From Pholiota molesta (Eukaryota > Basidiomycota > Agaricomycetes > Agaricales > Strophariaceae): 15,632 nt of DNA. Shown here in pieces: positions 1-9,236 of this stretch (positions within the stretch are counted from its first letter, which is position 1; each line of letters opens with the position of its first letter). The stretch lies in assembly GCA_014925825.1 (NCBI GenBank), contig JACGCK010000550.1, positions 1 to 15,632 on the forward strand, in the 5' to 3' direction. The translations under genes were made by a program, and so were the position numbers. The notes beneath the pieces were generated by a model. It saw only the letters and a list, made by a program, of their open reading frames with translations, searched no databases and was not told the DNA's origin.

Positions 1-2155
1 CCTTGCCACTGTGGGAACATGGATCGTTATATTCTACAAAGCTTTTCGTCGATGGCGCTCTCCGCTGAGCAAGCTACCCTACCCACCTGGCCCGCCTGAG
101 CGAAGCATTATCTCTGGAAATGCCAGCGACATGCCTCCATCTGAACCCTGGCTTGCTTATGTTGAATTCGGGAAAAAATATCGTCTGTCACTCTCTTTTC
201 TCGACATTATCGCGATACATGTCTTTATTCTGCCATGAAGGAAGTGTCATACATCTTAGTTCCTATCGTCAACATACGATTGTTGTCAATTCGTATGAAG
301 ACTGTGTTGAATTTTTGAAAGGCGTTCCAATGTATACTCCGACCGCCCGACCATTACCATGGTTGACATGTACGTCAACTTGTATAACCCTTTCCAAATC
401 AATTCTAGACTAACTCGAGTATTCTACAACCTAAGGATGGCTGGACAAGTTTTAACGCAGGATTTATGCGATATGGCCCCGAATGAAGGGCTCATAGGCG
501 GATGTATAACCAGGCGTTCAAACCCGAGGTTTCCTTGAACTATAGGCCCAGGCAAACAAGAAAGGTCAATGATTTCTTATACGGCCTGGTTAACACGCCT
601 GAAGATTGGGAAAACCACAATCGAACGTGAATAAGATAACTTCGTTGCCTAACTCTGGCGTTTGCATTCGGGTTCTAACTCCTCGATACAGCCTATCAGC
701 GGCAATTATCATGTCCACAATGTATGATCATGATGTCGCCCCTAAGAACGACTTCTTCGTGGATCTTGCAGAGGCTGCCATGAGTGGCCTTAAATATACT
801 GTTCTCCCAGGTTCAATGCTGGTTAACGAACTCCCAATTCTTCGGTTCATTCCTACGTGGTTCCCAGGTGCCGGATTCAAGCGTATCGCCCTTGAAGTGA
901 GAAAATCTGTGCTCCAAATGCGGGATGTGCCCTTTGCTTCTGTGGAGAAAAAATTAGTATGCGACCTCTCCTATCATTTCCTCTCTCCGATACATGATAC
1001 CTATTTTATAGCAAGAAGGCAAGATTCCTAACTGCATCGCCGCAGATCTTCTCGAAAATTGCAAGTCAAACGAAGAATATGCTCACATTATGGGTGTTGC
1101 GGGAACAAGTTACGCTGGTATGTTCTTATTTCCTTCCTATTTAGTAAATTCATATCTTATCCCTTTGCGGCTTGTTAGCTGGCGCTGACACGGTACGTTT
1201 CTTGAGGTCTCCCACTGAATACTAGCAGCCTTTGATTTTCGCAGACGACAGCGTCTATGAGCACGTTTTTCTGTGCAATGGCCATGTTTCCAGAGGTCCA
1301 GGCTAAGGCTGCAAGAGAAATAGATCAGGTCGTTGGGTCTGAGCGTCTCGTCGACTTCGATGACTTGCCGTCGTTGCCTTACATCGAGGCTTTACGGAGA
1401 GAAGTATGGAGATGGGAGCCAGTGTTTCCTCTTGGTGTCTTCCGTTCAGCGAAGTCTGACGATGTCTATAAAGGATATTATATACCTGAAGGTCTGTGCG
1501 CGTCCGAATATTGGACATTGGGCTAATATCCCTGACATATTTAGGGGCAACCGTACTTTATAATACCTGGTAAGTGCACCATCTCTGCCGTTGACACAAT
1601 AATGAACCTTGATCCATAACACATTTGATACAGGGCCATCGCTCACGATCCAACAAGGTACCCCAACCCAGGATCGTTCAATCCCGATCGTTTTTTCGAT
1701 GAAATGGGGAATTGAATGATGACCAAGTTAATTTTCCATTTGGATTCGGGAGGAGGTCTGTATTCCGAGCATCTTAACCCATTCTTCCCATCTCAGTTGT
1801 GTCATACAGGATGTGCCCTGGTCGGCATTTGGCATCCGCGACAGTGCGTATATTCATTCTTCCAATCTATGTGAGAAATTGAGCTCTTTCCAATGTTATC
1901 AGGTTTGGCTAGCAATGGCTACTGTCTTGCAAAACTTCGATATTAGGAAAAAGCGTGATGCAATGGGCAATGAGATCCCGATAAGCGGAGAACAGACCGA
2001 CGCGTTTCTACGGTATGTTCATTTATGCTCGCAATTAGATTTGAGAACTCCCTTTCACACATAAGCCTAGTTTTCCCGTTCATTTTGAATGCTCTATCAC
2101 GCCTAGATCAGTGGAAGCGCAACAAGTTATCTTGGACGCGGTCAAACACATCTGA
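1..2155 (+). pseudogene. Cytochrome P450 monooxygenase (CYP64/OrdA-like group), disrupted; 5' end outside the window
   Basis: A heme-thiolate monooxygenase of the large basidiomycete group annotated as O-methylsterigmatocystin oxidoreductase-like; these are usually ER-anchored and act on secondary metabolites or xenobiotics. Exons by phase: <2-182, 241-369, 436-626, 692-956, 1012-1117, 1179-1192, 1245-1491, 1545-1569, 1634-1755, 1810-1843, 1903-2012, 2071-2155 (TGA). Visible motifs are the proline hinge LPYPPGPP, I-helix AGADTTT, ExxR (EALR), FNPDRF, and the heme loop FGFGRRMCPGRHLA with its Cys. Four lesions break the frame: one A missing at 318-320; one base missing around the exon 2/3 junction (369-440); TGA at 484-486 where GPEWRAHRR is expected; one A missing at 1701-1704. 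All splice sites still work on paper, so decay is recent, or some indels are sequence errors. The start codon lies upstream. The family call is firm; the substrate is unknown. Confidence 0.93.
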
Positions 2156-2369
2156 GTATTTCCTAACGAGGGGTTTCCTTTGCTACTTGACTTGAACCGT
2201 TCGTCGGAGGGACTGTTGTCCATGCTTGGTTTATGCACCTAGTCAGACAATCTAGTCAATTGGACTTTCTTAACTGAGCGTCTCGGTCCTCTGTTTTATG
2301 TTGGTCCTATGTAACTATTCAGAATACGTACACAAGTTCGCGTGAATCGTATATTCATGCGCCCGCGTG

Positions 2370-2391
2370 GTTTTTATAAATTTATAAAAAC
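2370..2391. repeat. 22-bp perfect AT-rich palindrome
   Basis: The sequence at these positions equals its own reverse complement: an inner 20-bp A/T block (TTTTTATAAA followed by TTTATAAAAA) bounded by G and C. A shorter inverted pair, TGAAT/ATTCA, lies just upstream around 2343-2357. It sits about 215 bp past the P450 stop and could be a factor-binding palindrome or a 3'-end element; nothing in the sequence decides. Confidence 0.85.
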
Positions 2392-2649
2392 AACGGGATC
2401 AAGTAAATATCTTATCATTTCTAAGTAGTTTCTACAGACCCTGGATCGTCGGGATTCATATACATACGCTACGTCAGCCACCGGGTATATACAATTGGCA
2501 TTCAACCTTGCAATTTGTCGCCCGAACTTGTCTGCAGTGCTATGGCTGCTCCGCGCTATAGCTCATCAATCATCCTTATTTCGTTTCTATCTGATGATCA
2601 TGATCTGAGTACCATAATCAGCCTTTGCAGTTTTCCCCAAGAAAAATCC

Positions 2650-2671
2650 GAACCGTCAACGAACCGTCAAC
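2650..2671 (+). repeat. Tandem duplication of GAACCGTCAAC
   Basis: Two perfect head-to-tail copies of an 11-bp unit lie about 145 bp upstream of a TATA-like element and 215 bp upstream of the orphan gene's ATG. The position suits a duplicated upstream activator site; a chance slippage duplication is equally possible. Confidence 0.8.
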
Positions 2672-2813
2672 ATTTCACAAAGACCCTCTTCGGTTTTAAA
2701 CCGTCTTCCGCCAGGCTGAACAACAGTTCTCTATCCCGCACCAGTTTCGATCGAACTAGAAGCCGAGACATTCGTTTCCGCTCAGCCCCCGCCCAGCATG
2801 CACCCTCTGGCAA

Positions 2814-2820
2814 TATAAAT
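2814..2820 (+). promoter_or_regulatory. TATA-like element of the orphan gene
   Basis: TATAAAT lies 67 bp upstream of the chosen ATG at 2887 and is followed by a pyrimidine-rich stretch, as in many fungal core promoters. Assigned by position and sequence only. Confidence 0.5.
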
Positions 2821-2886
2821 AAGGTCTCCAGCTCTCTCCAGGTTATATTCAACACCTCTTCGATACCTTGACTTTGCTCTGTGGCC

Positions 2887-5582
2887 ATGAGGCTTCTAGC
2901 CTTCAATCAGCGTCATATTCGGGGACCCAAGCCGCCCACTCCCTTTTCTGGCCCTGGGTTCGATGCTGCAAAGGCAGTTGTTGGGATGCTCGTTCTTCAT
3001 GCGAACATCCATGTCCATGATCGTGCTCCCAAAAACCACTTGGCGACGACTTTCTCTTTCATCGCGGGTTCCCTCGGATATGCTGTATTAATGCCTTTCG
3101 TGAATGACTTCGTCGGTGGCTACGCGATCTCGGCGTCTGAGTCTGGGCGGGGCAAATCTGGCTCATCCGCAGGCTTCGCCAACCCGCCTAGCCCTTCGAA
3201 GGCCGTCCTGCTCAGGGATGCTGCTTCTGGACAAGGCGCCGCCGACTCTTCTTTTGTAGTCGCTACATACGCGTCGTCTGTGAACTCTGGAGGGACAGCT
3301 CGCTTTGGAGGGTCCCATCGAGGCGATGCTTCACAGGACTTGTCATCTACTGGAGTCCAAGGCGATTCAACCCCAATGAACTCTCGGAACTACGATGAGG
3401 GTGAGCGACTGTTTAATCGCGTTGATGACTTCGCTGAATTAACCTTCGACCAAGGTTCCAACAGGGATGGATCAACTACTCCTCCGGACGAAGATCGTCC
3501 CCGTCGTTCATCGAGGTTGGCTAATGGGAAAAGTATGTCACAGAGGGCCAATCGCCACAGCATAGCGTGCTAATCTATAACATTACCCAGAACCTTCTAC
3601 CGAAAAACCGCCATTGAGCAAGAAACAGAACAGAGCGAGAGGAGGTCCTCCTCCGCCTCCTCCTCCCGGTGCGGGCACTACGCTAGGAATAGGGGATGGC
3701 TCTAAAGGCGACAACGACCATGCCTCCACTTTTTCTCTTGGTCCTCTTCTCCTCGCAGCATTTATTCTTTTTGTTTTTAGAAGGGCGTTCAACAAGAACA
3801 AGAAAAGGCTCATGGTGTCCAGGCGTACCCTGCCTTCGAATCCCATGTGTGCACCTTCGAACATCTCAAATACGACTACAGCTCTGGATATTGTCCTCTC
3901 AAAACCCGCAAGCGAGATAATACATGCGATTTGTGGCCTTGTTCCTAAAGCGTATTACTCGAATATCAAGCCTGCAGCATGGCGTTTGTCATATCGACTC
4001 GGAGATGCTATCCGTGCACTAGTCTCGGCCACTGCACACCCTGTCCATCCTCTGAACTGTGGGCTTCCTGCGACCGAATTGCACTTCTCTAGAGATTCTA
4101 TGATCACCGAAACATGTAACGGCACCTACTGCGGCGGTCTCACCCTCAATATGTCTATGCAACAAGCGGTCGAGTCTGTTGGACGAGCTGCTCCTGCCAA
4201 TTACGACGGGGTTCTTCGACAAACAAGTCGCTATCTCCGCAGAGTGCTTCTCTATGTGTCGGTCGTTATTCTCACTATGTTTACGAGGCAGCTTCTGTGG
4301 ATCATACTACCCTTCATCGAAAATAGCTATGTTGAGCAGCCAATATCAGATATCCCTCGCCCTGCCGTGAGTTTTATCCTCCTCATTTTTTGCTCAGGGT
4401 TTTTGAAACTTTACTGTAGCCCGTCATAGGATCAGCTACCCTAGTCGCGACGCCGTTCAGACATTCTCCACGTAATATTCGAAAGAAAATTCCTTTGCCA
4501 GTAGGTTCTGGATGGGTTACTATGGAAGCAAAGAACCACAGGCCAAGTGATCACCAGGCAAGCCAGTCCTTAAATCTTTCCTTCGCCAATCAGTCGGACT
4601 GACTTTGACCTCAGCATCCCCCCAACGTTGGCAGTACAGAAATCAAGGTCGATGTCATTCCTGAATCTCAATCAGCTATTGAGGTTCTTGAACAGGCAAG
4701 TCTCGTATTAAGATCTAATCGTAGCCTTCATGCTCACCGTATTGGTTATACAGATCATCCCTGAGACCACCGCTGTCGCTGAACCTGAGAACGCCGTGAA
4801 GCTTGATAAATTAATCGCCGTTCTTGCCAAGTTATCCTTGGAAGAGGACGACGAGGTGTCCAGATATCCGGTTTTTGCCAACGAATCTACACAACCCCAC
4901 AATAGTGAAGTTTTTATCTACCCAGGTTTCTTGGCCGACGTCGATGGGCAACATGAACAAGTTGATGACTCCAACAACTTCGTGCACCAATGTGATTCGA
5001 ATGCTAACGATAACGACAAGTACAATAGCGGGGAATCTATATACCCTGCTGCTGTCGATGTCGATTCCGCAGAGCCAGTCGTCTCCAACGACGTCTTCGG
5101 GGAAGTCAAGGACGTGAACACGGATCCTGACACCGATATCTTTAATGTTCCTGTGAGTCGCTTCATTGTAGAATCTGTGTTGCCTTTGTTGACAATTGAC
5201 AGGCTAGGGATATTGGAACATCTATCCACGCTCCACAGAACTCGAGTTCTTCTAATAGAGTTGGCGACACTGGCCAAAGTAGCGTCATTGACAAGGGCAA
5301 GAAGAAGGCCGACTTGGATGTTGAGGCTGAGGATCAAATGAATGATGGTCCAGTGCGTTTTCGCTTTTGACCTGCATCGTTTCCGCGCCAACGGATGGCT
5401 GATATACATTCAAGAACGATGTTATTGTGGCTGTCGAAGAGAATGCAACGGCCATTGACCCGACACTTCCTGTCTTCGTCGCTCTCCCGGGATACCGCCG
5501 ACACCGTATTCGTCCTAAGCAGCGTCGTAGAGCATGGTTGGCCCGTCAGGAAGCTGCCGAGGCCGCTCAGACCATTGCCTGA
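2887..5582 (+). CDS. Unrecognised protein of about 766 residues with hydrophobic segments and an acidic domain (seven exons)
   Basis: I do not recognise this protein. Exons by phase: 2887-3532, 3591-4366, 4420-4500, 4615-4695, 4754-5152, 5203-5352, 5415-5582; together 2301 nt, in frame throughout. The least certain step is the 114-bp intron 4501-4614, needed to avoid in-frame TGAs; intron 4696-4753 is GC-AG (GCAAGT donor). Visible parts: a hydrophobic stretch at about 52-72; a Ser/Gly-rich region; seven prolines at 235-241; a clear membrane-like segment at 263-278 followed by a basic cluster (RRAFNKNKKR); another at about 434-456; an acidic Asp/Asn-rich region at 529-661 with three Tyr-Pro motifs (RYPVF, IYPGF, IYPAA); and a basic C-terminus (RRHRIRPKQRRRAWLAR). 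The layout suggests a membrane protein with disordered flanks. The frame stays open for 20 codons after the stop. It could instead be two neighbouring genes split near 4500. Confidence 0.6.
4696..4753 (+). other. GC-AG intron in the orphan gene
   Basis: The donor is GCAAGT after GAACAG and the acceptor is ATACAG; the 58-bp length matches neighbouring introns. Splicing here keeps phase 0 and joins two open frames (EVLEQ to IIPETT). GC donors with an otherwise perfect consensus are a known minor class in fungi. Confidence 0.65.
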
Positions 5583-5799
5583 ACATCTCGAGCATGGCTA
5601 GCGCGCGAACATGTGGATCTCGAATATCATCCTCCGGCTCTGTGAAGTAGACTCTAGCGTGCTTCTTTTCCCGCTCCCGCCTCTCAGGAAGCGCCGTCTG
5701 ACGAGATAGCGCTTTCGGCACATCGTGGCTTTTTGGGATCGGAACGCTGACGAGCGTTTTCGATCTCATTGAAAAGCTACGGTGCTGCGTTGCGTGGAG

Positions 5800-5833
5800 G
5801 TGGGGACCAGCGTTGACGAGCGCCGGTCCTCAC
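5800..5833. repeat. Imperfect inverted repeat, 13-bp arms
   Basis: Arms 5800-5812 and 5821-5833 match as inverted repeats at 11 of 13 positions, with an 8-nt spacer (TTGACGAG). It lies about 220 bp after the orphan gene's stop, so it could fold in the 3' UTR or be incidental. Confidence 0.6.
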
Positions 5834-6191
5834 ATCCATGTAGCGTGGGCGGGCTCCGCCTTCTTCACAGCGGCCGTCTATACGGTATACCCTTTTCGAT
5901 ATTCAGGACTGCTGCCTCAACTTTTCACTCGCCGTGCAATTTCTAGCCATCATTCTACCGTTCTTGGACCAGTTCACTTCTCTTGTTCTTGTATACAACA
6001 TGCCCGACGATACCCCCCCCTGGATTCATACCCTTCGTATATATCTTATATTTTTTGTCTAATATCTTTCGCCCCATGTATGTACCCAAATCATGTAGCT
6101 TCCAGAGATTCGGTAGATTTGTTGCTTTTTGACTCCTAGATAATATTGTTTCATAAATTGTACATATTCATTTACCTGAATACCTCCGCAG

Positions 6192-6203
6192 CCGCGGCCG
6201 CGG
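6192..6203. repeat. 12-bp GC palindrome CCGCGGCCGCGG
   Basis: A perfect palindrome of only G and C set in AT-rich intergenic DNA, 250 bp before the tRNA. It is a compact GC island that could be a binding site; no function can be assigned. Confidence 0.7.
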
Positions 6204-6331
6204 GAGCCTAGTACCATGCTCTGGTTATCAGTAATCTGCATAAACGTGAAGCTGGAAAGGCGGATATATCAATTTCAAATCACTTTCATGCATTCACCCA
6301 AGATTTCAAGCTTTTAAATTTTAGATTTTGC

Positions 6332-6361
6332 AAGCTTCGAGCTTCGAGCTTCAAGCTTCAA
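6332..6361. repeat. Short AGCTTC-rich tandem repeat
   Basis: Four consecutive AGCTTC units (AGCTTCG, AGCTTCG, AGCTTCA, AGCTTCA) stand about 90 bp upstream of the tRNA gene. The pattern looks like replication slippage. A similar AGCTT-rich cluster occurs at 14565-14585. Confidence 0.75.
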
Positions 6362-6452
6362 TGGCCACTGGGTCAGAAACCGTGGGAACCTTTTAAGCGC
6401 CGAATGCCTGCGAGCGCTACATTGTTTTTCCTCCATCTCCGTATCTTTCCAT

Positions 6453-6534
6453 GGCCGTGTGGCGAAATGGCATCGCGTCTGACTACGACTCAGAGCGAAT
6501 CAGGAGATTGCAGGTTCGACCCCTGTCTCGGTCA
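6453..6534 (+). tRNA. tRNA-Arg, anticodon ACG, with a 10-nt intron
   Basis: The gene folds as a standard tRNA: acceptor GGCCGTG with CTCGGTC (one U-U mismatch and one G-U pair), 4-bp D stem GCGA/TCGC, anticodon stem TCTGA/TCAGG, 5-nt variable loop, and T arm GCAGG-TTCGACC-CCTGT. The anticodon ACG is at 6485-6487, read with A34 as inosine to decode CGU/CGC/CGA. Removing 6489-6498 (CTCAGAGCGA, the canonical site after position 37) gives a 72-nt mature tRNA with discriminator A. Internal promoters are box A (TGGCGAAATGG, 6460-6470) and box B (GGTTCGACCCC, 6513-6523). Without the intron model the variable region would be 15 nt, wrong for tRNA-Arg. Trailing CCA is not encoded, as expected in a eukaryote. 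Confidence 0.94.
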
Positions 6535-6537
6535 CAG

Positions 6538-6542
6538 TTTTT
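6538..6542 (+). terminator. RNA polymerase III terminator
   Basis: A run of five T residues begins four bases after the tRNA's last encoded base, the usual Pol III termination signal. Confidence 0.8.
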
Positions 6543-6722
6543 GCAATAGTTCTTTTACAAAAATCAAAGAAAGTATGTATAACTGAATGTTTAAACAGTT
6601 AAACTTTGTTTCTTGTTTTCAACACAATATGAATACTATCTTGAAATTTTTTTTGAGGATAAGAGATGTTTCAACTTCAAGTTTCTCATTGTCTACATGT
6701 GATACTACGGATTGTGCACCAT

Positions 6723-7383
<661 letters not shown>

Positions 7384-7471
7384 TTAAAATATTGAGTAGT
7401 ATCTCCTGTGTTCAAGATTTCGTTTTACTGCAGTGTGTGTAGCTGGGCATTTCTCTGGCTGTGGGCTCTGA

Positions 7472-7478
7472 TTTTATA
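7472..7478 (-). promoter_or_regulatory. TATA-like element of the H3 variant gene
   Basis: TATAAAA on the minus strand, about 90 bp upstream of the H3 variant's ATG. Position and sequence fit a core promoter; no other histone-specific element was recognised. Confidence 0.5.
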
Positions 7479-8336
7479 TTCTCTCAACCTCTGAAATCTC
7501 TGAACAAACTTTCGCACTTCGAGTGAGTCACTACGAGTAGCAACAGCTTTTAACTTTCGCTTCTAAAACCTTGCTGAAACTTGTTACCCAATTGAATGAA
7601 GCCAAAATGGGCATTCAAATTCCTTTCCAGTGCAATACTATATCATGTACCAACTGCCTATAAATCCCTTTGGTGTGGAGCACTCATATGCCGGAGCTTT
7701 GGAATGCAAACGAAGCCACGGTTAAGTGGCTCATCATGGCTTCTTCCAGGTATAGTCCTGTATAGCCTTGGAAGGAAGGTAAGAAGCGCCATTATATTCA
7801 TGTGAACAGCATGGCATGCAAGCCGCAAAGTTAGATAGTTCTTGATCAAGTATTCTTCCTCACGCCGATCTAGGTTCCATCTCGGGAAGTCCCGATGGGC
7901 GCTTGATTCTTTACTTGGGGCGGTAACGTTAACTTATGCTGCAGCACCGCCGCATGGCGGCAGGTTGCGCGTTCCGGACATCAGACATGAACATGCGGAA
8001 TAGGCCTGTATGTGAGGCGATAACAAATTCATGGAAAACAAATCAACATAGTGGCATGACATGCTGTGGAAGTCGTGCTTGAAGGCAAAGATAATAAACA
8101 CACCGATGGGAGATTTTTGACTGTTTAAGTCTTTAGGCTGGCTTACACTGACAGAACATCAATGAGTCAGCAATCGCGGTGATCAAGAAGCAGATTGATT
8201 CAAGGAGTGTTCGTGCTGTGTCGTCTGGAATTAGAAAAAATGGGACGGAAAGTAGGTATTGAGTTGCGTAGTTTGACATTGGAGTCTGGCGCCCTATCGC
8301 AGTTCGCCAAAATCAATATATATAATACATACGCGG

Positions 8337-8356
8337 CTGTACGGCTCTGTACGGCT
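8337..8356. repeat. Perfect 10-bp tandem duplication (CTGTACGGCT)
   Basis: Two adjacent identical copies, just after an AT-rich TATATATAATA stretch. Likely slippage, or a doubled binding site. Confidence 0.8.
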
Positions 8357-8405
8357 GCTGGCTAAGAATATCGTGGGATTGCTGGAGGGATAGAATGTCG
8401 TCTCT

Positions 8406-8424
8406 GGAAGCTTGGAAAGCTTCC
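8406..8424. repeat. Hairpin with 8-bp perfect stem
   Basis: GGAAGCTT and AAGCTTCC are separated by three bases (GGA). It is intergenic, with no gene end close enough to call it a terminator. Confidence 0.7.
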
Positions 8425-9165
8425 ATAACGCGCTTGTGATTCTGAACCAAAGGGAGAACATAAATCTAGGTGATTACAAAATTCAAATGTCAGGGACAAG
8501 TCTTGGGAACTGCAGTCTCCTTTGAGTAGCTTTGAGACTTTGAATGTGTGCGCCGCACTGTGTAGAGATTTGCCAGGATTTGCCGCGGAAATATGGAAGT
8601 CAGAGTCAGACAATGGCGACGACATTCTGGTAAACGTAAACCATGCACATTCTCTCATCAATGAGTCATATAAAATTTAGTAGTCTTCTCGCATCCTTGA
8701 GTATCGCTTGTGCCTTTCCGAGTTCATTTCTCGGCAGGTCTCTCTAGGTTTTGAGGATTGAAAGGGCCTGAAAGGGTCGAATGTCGATGACGTGAAAATA
8801 AAGAAGATTTAAATGATCCAAATGAAAGATGCTCATGTTTAGAATGCGAATTCTGCAGTGAACACGATGCTGGCCTGACATAGTGGTAAACCCTTATAGA
8901 TCGCCAGACTTGAAATTGTAGATATCGCCAAGAGAAAACAAGGCTTGCAAAGATGCGTCGTACCCCCGTTGTTTCGGAAGGAAATATGAAGAAAGACGGC
9001 CACTAAAGTGCCCAAGGTATCAGATATTTCTGGGGAGCTGGAAGACAACGGCATGAGGATGACAAGAGACAACGCGTTGGGCCTGATTCCACGGGCCACG
9101 TGGATAACGCGAATGTGTTATTTGGCGGGGTCCATGAAAGTTTGAGCAGGGTTTCTAGCTCCGCG

Positions 9166-9171
9166 ATTGGC
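9166..9171 (-). promoter_or_regulatory. CCAAT-box candidate of the JmjC gene
   Basis: ATTGGC (GCCAAT on the minus strand) lies 66 bp upstream of the ATG at 9237. Fungal Hap-complex sites are common here in either orientation; short motifs like this also arise by chance. Confidence 0.35.
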
Positions 9172-9236
9172 TCAGTACCTCTGTTTATCGCCATTTCACC
9201 CTCTCCGTCATCCACTCTCCATCGCCCGTGTTCGCC

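Larger units (their letters stand above)
2156..2813. other. Intergenic region between the P450 and the orphan gene
   Basis: No coding region is supported. A 118-codon open frame (2515-2871) lies in the promoter of the next gene; it has no recognisable motif and overlaps the TATA element. The stretch holds the P450 3' flank, a 22-bp palindrome, an 11-bp tandem duplication and the downstream promoter. Confidence 0.6.
5583..6452. other. Intergenic region between the orphan gene and tRNA-Arg
   Basis: A 108-codon open frame (5813-6139) has no motif and biased, low-information composition, so I do not call it. The region holds an imperfect hairpin (5800-5833), a 12-bp GC palindrome (6192-6203) inside AT-rich DNA, and an AGCTTC-rich direct repeat (6332-6361). 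Nothing else is supported. Confidence 0.55.
7479..9236. other. Long intergenic region between the H3 variant and JmjC genes
   Basis: About 1.8 kb shared upstream of two divergent genes. Minus-strand open frames of 99 (8362-8661) and 86 (8839-9099) codons show no domain, no convincing exon chain and biased composition, so I do not call them. The region holds an interrupted inverted repeat near 7877-7898 (CCATC..GGGA/TCCCGATGG), a 10-bp tandem duplication and a small hairpin (separate entries), and an AT-rich TATATATAATA stretch near 8316-8326 that could be a promoter of a noncoding transcript. Confidence 0.5.

Noticed and set aside
4918..5409. 163-codon minus-strand open frame opposite the orphan gene
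   Set aside because: It is the antisense shadow of exons 5 and 6; the plus strand has phase-consistent introns and acidic coding bias.
5813..6139. 108-codon plus-strand open frame after the orphan gene
   Set aside because: No motif, no splice support and composition like intergenic DNA.
6332..6361. CRISPR-like or transposon terminal repeat
   Set aside because: The units are 6-7 bp, adjacent and without spacers; simple slippage explains them.
8362..9099. Two minus-strand open frames (99 and 86 codons) as exons of one gene
   Set aside because: A possible GTAATC donor lies near the end of the first coding block, but no exon chain with consistent phase or recognisable protein could be built.
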